From positions 19,953,789 to 20,017,788 of the forward strand of contig NC_087062.1 in NCBI RefSeq assembly GCF_963678635.1: a stretch of DNA of 64,000 nucleotides. Direction: 5' to 3'. Below, piece after piece: positions 54,807-62,890 of the stretch (positions within the stretch are counted from its first letter, which is position 1; each line of letters begins with the position of its first letter). This DNA comes from Symsagittifera roscoffensis. Taxonomy: Eukaryota; Xenacoelomorpha; Acoela; Convolutidae. The notes beneath the pieces are model-generated. The model had not been told where the DNA came from. It made no database searches and saw only the letters and a list, made by a program, of their open reading frames with translations. Made by a program: the position numbers and the translations under genes.

Positions 54807-56600
54807 TTAGTCGTCGGGGAAAAAACCGTGGGGGAAGATATCGTGAATTAGTTCTGAAGTTGTTAGTAGTTTAGCTAAGATGCGGATGATATTTTTAGTT
54901 TGAAGTAGTGGCCAAAGCAATTGAAGTGCCTTAATAGTGGTTAGTTCTTCAGTGCCTACTGCAAACTCATAAGGTGTGTTTTGGATTAAGTTATATAACT
55001 TGTGGTTAAATTTAGTGTTGTGGATGAATTCTAAAATGGGGATTTCTATAGGCTGTACAAACTCGTGCGGGATAAGGAAGGGTCGGGATTCTTCTGCGTT
55101 GAAGGTCTTGGTGATGGGGCAGAAAATATACATTTGGGTTATGGGGTCATAATTACGAAGAATACCATGAAGGTTAGTATTTTTAATACAATATGTGAAA
55201 TTTAGGAAATACGGTGAAGTGTATTTTGAATTGATGAATTGAAAGCGATGGTGTGGTTGTCTAGAGGGTGTGTGGAGGTCAAAGTGATTTTGGATGAAAC
55301 GATAGTAACTGTATGTATGTGTTTGTTTAGTTCGCAACATAATATCGTGTGAGCAGTGTAAATCTCTTTCGTGTGGTGCAAGGAAATGAAAGGTTAGTGA
55401 AAAGATTTGGAAGCGTTCGTTAAAACTTTCGTACGCTTGTGTGCTTGTTAGTGCTTCTGAAATAATGTGATCAAACTTTCGGTCGAAGATATTTAGTGTA
55501 AATACATATGGTGTCTTGATGAAAAATTTCTCGGTGATTTGTGGGTTAGCGAAGCGATCGTCGTCTAAGAATTGATCTTGGTTAGCTCTGATGATGTTGT
55601 GATCATAGTATTCTAGTGTGTATTCGTTAGCTCTAGGTGCAGTGTGTATTTTTAGTGATTTTTTATATCCAACGTAAGTAAATTGTCTAGCGGTGAGTGG
55701 TGTAGTTAGTCGATATAGCATGTCTTTGTTTCGGTCTATATCAATGGATGTGTTAGTTAAAGGTAAGCAAAGAGGGTTAGTGAAATGATAGTATGAGGTC
55801 CAAGAGAGAGTGGGCATTAAAACGTATTCGTCTACAAAGTTGCGTGTTTCGTTAGCGTCATGAGGGGTGTTTAAGGTGTATTGTGGAAATGAGGGTAAAG
55901 TGATGGCTAAAAATTCTCTAGTGTTAGTATGTTGGGGGTGGTTGATGTATTCTCGGGCTGTTCCTGGTTTTGCTGGGAAAGGATGGTTGGGGAACTTTCT
56001 TTTAAAAGTGCGATAAGCTCTATTAGTGTTGAGTGAGGATTCAGTTGATGTGGATGATGGTGCTAATGATTCGGTATAATTTGAAGAGGGTGTAGGGGGA
56101 TTGGATGAATTTGTAGTGGAGGAGATTTGGTTTATGGTCGGGGTGTTAAGGTGGTAGGGTTGTTGTTGGAGGGTAATAAAATTGTCTAGCTCTGGGGAGA
56201 TTCGGGGGGTGTCTGGAGATGATTGGTCAGAATAGTATGAGGAGTAGGTTGGGGTAACTTGGGAAGCATAAGAGGGTGTAGGAGTGATTGGGTCAGGGTT
56301 ATTTGATAATATGGGTTGAAAAGGAGGTTGAGAAAAATGAGAAGGGTTATGAAAATTATTGGATGGAGATGGTTCTGAGTCGGCAAATTCGTCGGGGGTT
56401 TCAATATTCGGGTTATTTAGCTGTGAAATGGAGTATAAAACTGAAATTTGTGAGTTAGTGTCGGAATTCATGCCTGATGTTACATTGCTAGATGGAAAAT
56501 CGGGTGGCGGAAAAGCAAAAAGTGGTATTATTGGGATTGAAGAGGTAAGGTTGGTTGGATGGGAATTTGATCGATGGAGTGATCCAAGTTGGCGGCTCAT
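54807..56600 (-). CDS. 597-aa retroelement ORF of unknown function
   Basis: Not recognised. Residues 1 to about 190 are low-complexity Ser/Thr/Pro/Asn-rich and probably disordered. A basic patch, RAYRTFKRKF (about 194-203), follows. Residues about 215-597 are richer in aromatic and charged residues and look folded. The C-terminus is leucine-rich then acidic. There is no signal peptide or clear membrane span, so it is probably intracellular. The start ATG overlaps the TGA of the upstream glycoprotein ORF (ATGA), suggesting reinitiation after termination or a separate spliced message. It is intact. It could be an accessory or regulatory protein of the element; that is inference only. Confidence 0.75.
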   Translation of the reverse strand: MSRQLGSLHRSNSHPTNLTSSIPIIPLFAFPPPDFPSSNVTSGMNSDTNSQISVLYSISQLNNPNIETPDEFADSEPSPSNNFHNPSHFSQPPFQPILSNNPDPITPTPSYASQVTPTYSSYYSDQSSPDTPRISPELDNFITLQQQPYHLNTPTINQISSTTNSSNPPTPSSNYTESLAPSSTSTESSLNTNRAYRTFKRKFPNHPFPAKPGTAREYINHPQHTNTREFLAITLPSFPQYTLNTPHDANETRNFVDEYVLMPTLSWTSYYHFTNPLCLPLTNTSIDIDRNKDMLYRLTTPLTARQFTYVGYKKSLKIHTAPRANEYTLEYYDHNIIRANQDQFLDDDRFANPQITEKFFIKTPYVFTLNIFDRKFDHIISEALTSTQAYESFNERFQIFSLTFHFLAPHERDLHCSHDIMLRTKQTHTYSYYRFIQNHFDLHTPSRQPHHRFQFINSKYTSPYFLNFTYCIKNTNLHGILRNYDPITQMYIFCPITKTFNAEESRPFLIPHEFVQPIEIPILEFIHNTKFNHKLYNLIQNTPYEFAVGTEELTTIKALQLLWPLLQTKNIIRILAKLLTTSELIHDIFPHGFFPDD

Positions 56601-59215
56601 CGTGGGCTAAAAAAATTATTATTTTGAGATTGAAAAGCGGTGGTATGGGGCTGTTCAATAATTTGTTCATAAGTATTATCATCTTGTGATGGATGTGTCA
56701 TTATATGTTGGACGGGATTTTGTGATGTGGTGAGTCGAAAATTTGGATTATGTGTGATTGCTAAATTTCTAAAATTTCGCGGGGCTAGGGATAGTGGATG
56801 GTTATTTGGTAGGGGTGGTAATTGTGGTGCCGTTGGCTGTGTGTCGACATTGTTATGTTCTTCGTCGTATGTATTTTGTCGTGTTGTTATTTTTGTGTTA
56901 TATTCTTTTATTTGTGCGTCTAAAAGAATTTTGTTTATAGATGTGGAAAAAATTCCAAAAAATCCTGCAAAGAGTATGCGTGCTACGCTTGCTTGTCTGT
57001 TTACTTGTGTGTGTATAGCACATGTATTGTAGATTCCTTTTAAGAGTGAGAAAAGAAATCCAATAAAGTTAAACATTGCGTATAAAATAGTCAATTTTTC
57101 TAAGATGTAGTAGGGCCATCCTAGAAAATCTAGGATCTCATTTTTGAGTGTAACAAAGCTAAAAATGTTAATTGGTGATATATCTTGGGGACGGTATTTT
57201 TCGCCGTTTAGATATATATAATCTTTTATGTCTTTAAAATATCCGCTATAGTCTTGCGTGTAGATATCGGCAAATCCTGCGGTTTCTGCAAGTTTGCGTA
57301 AGTTTTGGTCTATTGATTGTCTTTGTATAGTGTCCATTTGTGTTAATAATTCTTGGAATTGTTGTGTTCTAATGTGATGTTGAATATCTGATTTTGAATA
57401 GATTCCTATTGATTGTAAGTCTATATTTGGGTTTCGAGCAATAGCGCGAATGCTTTCTGGTGAAAATTTTTTGAGTGATTGCATTAATGTGGGATATGGA
57501 GTGAGAAGATAATATTTGTTTTCATCAGGGTTTAGTTGTACTACATTGTGGCTATTTTCTGATCCACATGGGACTGCGGTATCCCAGAAATATGTTCTTC
57601 GTGAAAGTGTATCCACGAAATGTACTTTATTCTTATAAAAGATAGGAATTCTTTTATAACATCGTTTATCTTCAAAAACGTATAGTGGTGATACTTTTTT
57701 AGTACAAGTATAAAACCATAAGATGTTTCCTTCGTAGTCTAAAAAATTTGATCTATTTCCTGATAATAAGTATCCTGCGTAGGGTATTTTTAATACTGCT
57801 AGTGCAAGTGATTGTAGTATTTGTGTTCGTTCTAATTCGCATAGTTGATGTAGTGTTTCTAATTCAGAGAGTGACATTTCTTGAAAAATGCGGCTAATTG
57901 TATAGTCTAGTTTCATATCCAAATGAATATCATAGTGGATATTACCAAAATATGTAGTATTCATTAGTGATAATTCTTGTAAGCGTGTGCTTCTGGTGTC
58001 ATAAGGTTTTAGATGTCCACCAGGTTGTCCGTTGCTTTTTTCAAAATTAACTGGTATATAGGATGTTCCTTCGTTTAGAGGATGACCTGTGGCGTATGGG
58101 TCGATTTTTACTTTACCAGTGGTCATGTCGAATCCTTTTTCATATTCAACTAATATTTCAGAGTATTGTGTTCTGTGAAGTGGATTCCTGTATTTACATG
58201 CAAGTTCTGTTTCTTGATATATTTGAAAACGTGTCAATTTATTTTCTATATTGTCTATGTTTCGAAAATCGGAACTTAGTTTGCGTGATGGATGGACTTG
58301 TTCATATGGAATTGATTGTATGAAATATTTTTCGTGAAATTTTATCATACGAGCGTGTATTTTTGCTACTTGAAATGTTGTACATGTGTCTTCGGGGAAC
58401 CAAACAATTGTTGCTTGTGTTCTCGTTGTAGGGTCGCAATATCCTTGATCATTTTTACAAGGTAGTCGGATTCCTTGATAGATCATTGTATTATCAGATA
58501 AATCTCGTGTGAGTTGTATTTTTTCGAGTTGTATTTTCCAATCGAAAAACATTATTTCTTGGTATCCTTTATTTTTTGTGTCTGCTTTGCAGTTTGATGG
58601 GTTATTTATACCAATGTGTGGTATCCAGTGTTTATCATGTAGGTCATAGGTTAATCGTCCGTGTGCGCCGTTATACGGGTATTTTTCGTCTAGTCTTATA
58701 TGTCCTTGGTGTCTTTCAAGTTGTGATTGATGTACAGAGTCTGAAAAAACTTGAAAATTAACTAATTTTCTTTGGGAGTTTTTATTTTTTGTGATGTTTA
58801 GTCTAAGTAATTCATTTTTACAATCGTCGGGATTGAGATGTAAAAGACGTTCTATATTACTTTGGTAGAATGATTCATGGTCAAGTCGGTTTTTGTTTCC
58901 GTTCGAGACTTGTGAACAATGTACTTTCTTTTCGGAAAATGTTGCTGTGAATTTATAACCTGTAACTGTTGTTGCTCGGGCTTTTGAATAGAGTGTTGCT
59001 ATTATATCTGTGGTTTCTATAGCTTGTGGTTCTGTTTCACATTGTGATACCTGATTGATTGCATATTTATGTAGTGTTTTTTGTTCATTTTCTTCGCAAT
59101 CGTAATGTGTTACTAATAAATCTTGTGGTCCTGTACGAGGGGAAGGGTTTATATTTTGATTTGAGGTTATTAGAAAAAGGGTTTGGAGAAAAATTAATAA
59201 TTTTAGAATATACAT
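56597..59215 (-). CDS. 872-aa envelope-type membrane glycoprotein (env-like)
   Basis: Predicted class I membrane protein of the retroelement. A hydrophobic signal peptide covers about residues 1-18. A large ectodomain carries paired cysteines (for example THYDCEENEQ and QVSQCETEP near the start) and N-glycosylation sites (NIT, NTT, NRS). Hydrophobic spans lie at about 701-727 and 744-760, followed by a ~110-residue Pro/Asn/Gln-rich tail. The size, layout and position after integrase fit an env gene. The early Cys pattern resembles glycoproteins that some invertebrate retroelements took from negative-strand RNA viruses, a tentative family call. No furin-type site was assigned. The reading frame is intact. 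Its ATG overlaps the end of the ATG-less ORF, and its TGA overlaps the next ATG. Confidence 0.8.
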   Translation of the reverse strand: MYILKLLIFLQTLFLITSNQNINPSPRTGPQDLLVTHYDCEENEQKTLHKYAINQVSQCETEPQAIETTDIIATLYSKARATTVTGYKFTATFSEKKVHCSQVSNGNKNRLDHESFYQSNIERLLHLNPDDCKNELLRLNITKNKNSQRKLVNFQVFSDSVHQSQLERHQGHIRLDEKYPYNGAHGRLTYDLHDKHWIPHIGINNPSNCKADTKNKGYQEIMFFDWKIQLEKIQLTRDLSDNTMIYQGIRLPCKNDQGYCDPTTRTQATIVWFPEDTCTTFQVAKIHARMIKFHEKYFIQSIPYEQVHPSRKLSSDFRNIDNIENKLTRFQIYQETELACKYRNPLHRTQYSEILVEYEKGFDMTTGKVKIDPYATGHPLNEGTSYIPVNFEKSNGQPGGHLKPYDTRSTRLQELSLMNTTYFGNIHYDIHLDMKLDYTISRIFQEMSLSELETLHQLCELERTQILQSLALAVLKIPYAGYLLSGNRSNFLDYEGNILWFYTCTKKVSPLYVFEDKRCYKRIPIFYKNKVHFVDTLSRRTYFWDTAVPCGSENSHNVVQLNPDENKYYLLTPYPTLMQSLKKFSPESIRAIARNPNIDLQSIGIYSKSDIQHHIRTQQFQELLTQMDTIQRQSIDQNLRKLAETAGFADIYTQDYSGYFKDIKDYIYLNGEKYRPQDISPINIFSFVTLKNEILDFLGWPYYILEKLTILYAMFNFIGFLFSLLKGIYNTCAIHTQVNRQASVARILFAGFFGIFSTSINKILLDAQIKEYNTKITTRQNTYDEEHNNVDTQPTAPQLPPLPNNHPLSLAPRNFRNLAITHNPNFRLTTSQNPVQHIMTHPSQDDNTYEQIIEQPHTTAFQSQNNNFFSPR

Positions 59216-60339
59216 GTGTATGATAATCCTGAGTATGGATTATAAAATGTAATGTAACCAATTGTGTTTTTAGTGTATCTGTCGTATTTGTATATTACTT
59301 CAGTAGTTATAAACGGTGGTGGTAGTGATTGAGCTGTTATGTTAGGTGGATTTAATGGGTAGGGATGTTGGGTAATATTATTTAACTTAACTGTGATTTC
59401 AAATTTTAATTGTAAACTGTTTTGTTGGAGTATTTGAATATTGTGATCACGGATATCGTTGTGAATATCTTGGCGATATTGTAATCTATTAAGTGCCCAG
59501 TTATGAAGGCGGTTACTTTCTTGATGTTGTCCAAATAGTGGTGGAGGTGCTGTGAATGTATTCCAATCTAATCTTAAAGGAATATTTATTGATGATTGTT
59601 CTCGATATCTGGCGTCGAGATTATTTGGAAAATTTAAGTTAAAGGGTAGTGGTGAAAATTGACTTATTGATGGTGTTGATGGTAGTGATAATGTTTCTGG
59701 TAGTGATGAGGATGTTGTTGTATCCGTAGAAATATCTATGGGGTCATTGACTAAATTTGGTTCACCTTGTGTGAATGAATTTGTAGTCCAATATGGCAGT
59801 CGTGATGTTAGGTTTGGGGGGTTAAAGGGATTTTCACGTATCTGTTCAGATGTTGGTGTTGAACCTAAGTAGTCTGAAGGTAGACTTGAAGTGCTTCGTT
59901 GTGAAAAAAGTGTAGGAGTTTCTGGTGTGATACCAGTGGTGTTTTCTGGAGTGGTTTGTGTTGGGGATTGAGGTATATCAAAATGAACTCGGGGAGTTTG
60001 AAAATTTCTATTTCGTCGAGGATGTATAATTTGTCTATTTATTTCTGCTGTGTTTTGGTTTTGACTAAGGTTTCGTATTCTACTTAGTTCTTGTGGTAGT
60101 GTTGGGTAAAGATTATATGTTGGTTCACTTAGGGATGCTTGTCGTTGAACTGGTTCTAGTGGTTCAGATAAACGAGCGTGCCTTTCTTCAAAGGTGTATG
60201 GATTGTCTTGAAAAGAAATTCGTGTAGATGTTTGAGGGTTTTGAGTAGTTGAAGGTGGTGTTTGATTATCTTGGGATGATGTCGGTGAAGACTGATTCTG
60301 TGACTGTTGGGTAGCAATTTTTGATGGATTTTTAAATTG
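59203..60339 (-). CDS. 378-codon ORF with no in-frame ATG
   Basis: Continuous open frame from just after a TAA at 60342-60340 to the TAA at 59205-59203, without a single ATG codon. The product is rich in Gln, Ser, Thr and Pro for about 250 residues (SQNQSSPTSSQDNQTPPSTT), then has a less biased C-terminal part (LDWNTFTAPPPLFGQHQESN, LQYRQDIHNDIRDHN, TVKLNNITQ). It resembles the 597-aa ORF in its disordered start. It overlaps the env-like ATG by 13 nt. It lies one frame back (-1) from the 62-codon ORF, and a TTTAAAA heptamer (60336-60330) sits at the switch, but three codons past that ORF's stop. Expression would need splicing, a non-AUG start or recoding. Function unknown. Confidence 0.6.
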   Translation of the reverse strand, partial: QFKNPSKIATQQSQNQSSPTSSQDNQTPPSTTQNPQTSTRISFQDNPYTFEERHARLSEPLEPVQRQASLSEPTYNLYPTLPQELSRIRNLSQNQNTAEINRQIIHPRRNRNFQTPRVHFDIPQSPTQTTPENTTGITPETPTLFSQRSTSSLPSDYLGSTPTSEQIRENPFNPPNLTSRLPYWTTNSFTQGEPNLVNDPIDISTDTTTSSSLPETLSLPSTPSISQFSPLPFNLNFPNNLDARYREQSSINIPLRLDWNTFTAPPPLFGQHQESNRLHNWALNRLQYRQDIHNDIRDHNIQILQQNSLQLKFEITVKLNNITQHPYPLNPPNITAQSLPPPFITTEVIYKYDRYTKNTIGYITFYNPYSGLSYTCIF

Positions 60340-60344
60340 TTACT

Positions 60345-60533
60345 TTAGTGAGAGGGTTTATGTTTATTATAATATTCTTCTAAAAAAAGAATTAGAAAAA
60401 TTGTTGCTAGGGCAAATGTAATGATTGCTTTCTTTATACATTTACATATTGTCAAAATGAGGGATGATAGAAATGTTATGAAAATTACAAACAATAAAAA
60501 AATATCAGTTCTACTGAAAATTGTTCGTATCAT
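60345..60533 (-). CDS. Small two-span hydrophobic ORF (62 aa)
   Basis: Two hydrophobic stretches (IFLLFVIFITFLSSLIL and FALATIFLILFL) separated by CKCIKK, with a short charged tail. Its ATG overlaps the TGA of the upstream ORF (ATGA at 60533-60530). Could be a small membrane protein, but AT-rich DNA easily yields such frames. Confidence 0.35.
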   Translation of the reverse strand: MIRTIFSRTDIFLLFVIFITFLSSLILTICKCIKKAIITFALATIFLILFLEEYYNKHKPSH

Positions 60534-60760
60534 TTAGACAAGTTGTTAAAATCGTACCTGTGGATATATTCAAGGGTTTTGGAAAGTTGGAGGAATAGTT
60601 CAATTATTGTGTAGAAAATTAAAAAAATGTTACAAAAAATTATTATGATTATTAGAAAAGATTCGATGATATCAAAAAGAAAGATTATAAAGACTTGAAG
60701 TATTGAAAAAAAATGTTTAAAATTGATAAATATTTGAGCGACTGTTTGAGAGAAAAGCAT
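60530..60760 (-). CDS. Small hydrophobic ORF (76 aa)
   Basis: One long hydrophobic region (FIIFLFDIIESFLIIIIIF and onward). No family recognised. It ends in an ATGA overlap with the next ORF, the same arrangement as between the two large ORFs, which is the main reason to list it. Confidence 0.3.
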   Translation of the reverse strand: MLFSQTVAQIFINFKHFFSILQVFIIFLFDIIESFLIIIIIFCNIFLIFYTIIELFLQLSKTLEYIHRYDFNNLSK

Positions 60761-61360
60761 TTAAGAAATGATCTCTTTGTCGAATATTTTTTGCTGTTTG
60801 AGGCGATTTTCTAGTGTGGTCGAATTATTTATTAGTTTTTTGACAAGTGGGTTGAGTTTCGTAAAAAATTGTTGGGGGCAATTTTCATGGTGACTGGGAG
60901 GTCGTCTTTTTCTTTATTTTTGTTTGTCAAATGATCCGGGGTATGGTGAGATTTTTATACTTTAGGCTAATTAAAATCTTCATTTTGTGACTTTAGGCTA
61001 AGTTATCAAATTTGTTTTGGGGGTATTCGTGGTCTGAGTTGGGGAAATATTGTTGATCTTTGGGTTATTAGATAAGGGAGGGGTACGGTATTATGGTGAT
61101 ATTTATTTTAGCTGTCAAGTTGGAGTGGTTTGCTTATTTTTGACCTGGAGGTTGTAAAGTTATAGTTAGAGATGTGCCTGGAGTTCTAGATTATTCGTCT
61201 AATTGATCTTAGTTTGAGTTAGAGAAAGTGGCGGATTGGATGAATCCTATTGGTCTATTTTGAACTAGAATTATTGCGTACTTGTGAGCATGTTATTTTG
61301 AAAAATGGAAATGAAAAATGTTACGGAGGTTTCAAGATTGTGAAGTATAAAATTTTAAAA
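60761..61360 (-). other. Gap between integrase and the downstream ORF chain
   Basis: About 600 bp with no ORF above chance. In env-bearing elements this zone commonly carries the splice acceptor for the env message. No acceptor was confidently identified. Confidence 0.45.
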
Positions 61361-62890
61361 TTACTTTTTAAATTCTACTTTCTTTAATATTTTAGATTGG
61401 GGGATGAACATTTTGTAGTTTTTACGTGGTTGATTTCGGAGTCTTGTTGTCTTTCTATGTTCTGATTTGTCTATTTCTTCTTGGGGTATTATTTGTTCTG
61501 TCATTTTTCTATTTTTTCTTTGTTTTGGAGATTCTTTATGGTTTTGTGTATTGTTTTTGGTAGCGATTGGTTTTGTGTTTTGATTTTCGGTGGGGTTATC
61601 ATTTTGTTCTGTGTTTTTCAGATGTGGTTCGTTTTGAATAATTTTTAATCCTGTGAAAGAATATAATTGGGTTAATTCGCGGAGTGCGTATTCTTTTGGG
61701 TAATAAGGTAATAGGTTGTTTCGATGCTGAACGATTTCTTTTTTGTTTGAGTCGATAATTTTATATGTGACATCTGTGGGTTTTGCAATTATTTGATAGG
61801 GTCCTTTTCGGAGGGGTTGTAATTTTTTAGAAATTCCTTTTTGAGTATTAAAATTAGGTATTAAAACAAATGTTCCAATTTTTAAATCGGAAGCTGGTGT
61901 AAAACGTGAATTGATTTGTTCATTTATGTTTTGTCTTTGTAATAACTTTTTCGTTATTTTTTGGTAAATTTCATTGTGTTTCTTATCTCTATTTAAAATC
62001 CATTCGGTGTGTGTACCGGAGGCTAATTTAAGGATTTGTGGGTGATGAAAATGATCTTCATCGTGCGTATGTAATGGTAGGTTATAACAAATTGAGTCTT
62101 TATTTGGTTGACAATAACCTTGTGCGTTTTTATGGGAATTTGCTGTAAACATTATTGGTTTGCGTGGCTTTTGGTTGAAAACCATTTCGTATGGTGACAT
62201 TCCTAAAGTTGTCGTGATTTGTGAATTATATGCTAATGGAAATAATTTTACATCTGCTGACCATTCGGTATATTTGGTATCATTTCCGTTGATGATACAT
62301 CTAAGATATTCTTGTAGTGAACGGTTCATACCTTCGACTAAGCCGTTTGTCCAAGGTGCATGAGATGTACGTGGTTTGTGTTTAATGTTGTATAAATGAC
62401 ATAGTGTTATTATTTCATTATTTATGAATTCTGTACCATTGTCTGTGACTAAAATTTCTGGTAGTCCAAATTTTGCTATCCAGTGTTCATAAAGTGTTGT
62501 GTATGCGTAATAAGCGTTACAATGTGGTACTGGGTTAAGTGCTACATAATGTGTAAATGCGTCAACAATTACCATAATGTAGGAGTTTCCTTCTGATGAG
62601 GGTGAAATTGGTCCTTTAGTATCAAATGAGATACGATGATTAAAGTATAAACTTTGTCCTTTAAAATCTTGTTTTTGTGCTATTTGTTTTTGATTTGGGT
62701 AAGGTTTATTTAACTGACATACTATACAATCATTGCATAGTACTTTTATCCAAATTGGTGCATTTGGGAAGTAAAAATTTTGTATAAAATTTGAATATGT
62801 TTTCTCTGATCCAGAGTTCTAGTTATATGTTTTAGATCAGGTTCCACCGTTATTAATTGAGCTTGTCTCTGATTATGAACAAAACTGTTG
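61361..62890 (-). CDS. Integrase domain of a truncated Metaviridae pol (one frameshift)
   Basis: Joins viral cDNA to host DNA (family role). The frame is open from 62818 to the stop at 61361. The zinc-binding part ends in CNDCIVC near 62717-62737. The catalytic core has Asp in FDTKGP (62621-62623), Asp in VTDNGTEF and Glu in GLVEGMNRSL, 35 residues after the second Asp (D-D35-E). A GPY/F-type module follows (RKGPYQII), typical of Metaviridae, then a charged tail. Upstream of an A-run at 62803-62800 the homologous reading continues in another frame to about 62890 (TVEPDLKHITRTLDQRK), so one base has been gained or lost. The first ATG of the main frame (62575) falls after the first catalytic Asp and is not the real start. 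RNase H and reverse transcriptase are missing. Confidence 0.85.

Larger units (their letters stand above)
53176..62890 (-). mobile_element. 5'-truncated Metaviridae-like retroelement with an unusual env-region ORF chain
   Basis: Minus-strand order: integrase, two tiny hydrophobic ORFs, ATG-less ORF, envelope-type glycoprotein, unknown 597-aa ORF, then non-coding DNA that should contain the 3' LTR. Gag, protease and reverse transcriptase are absent and no matching LTR is seen at the right end. The three large ORFs have no internal stops, so the insertion is young or the genes were under selection. The 18-mer TTTAGATCAGGTTCCACC occurs at both edges (53176-53193 and 62831-62848). It lies antisense to, and downstream of, the last visible FN3 exon. 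Confidence 0.8.
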
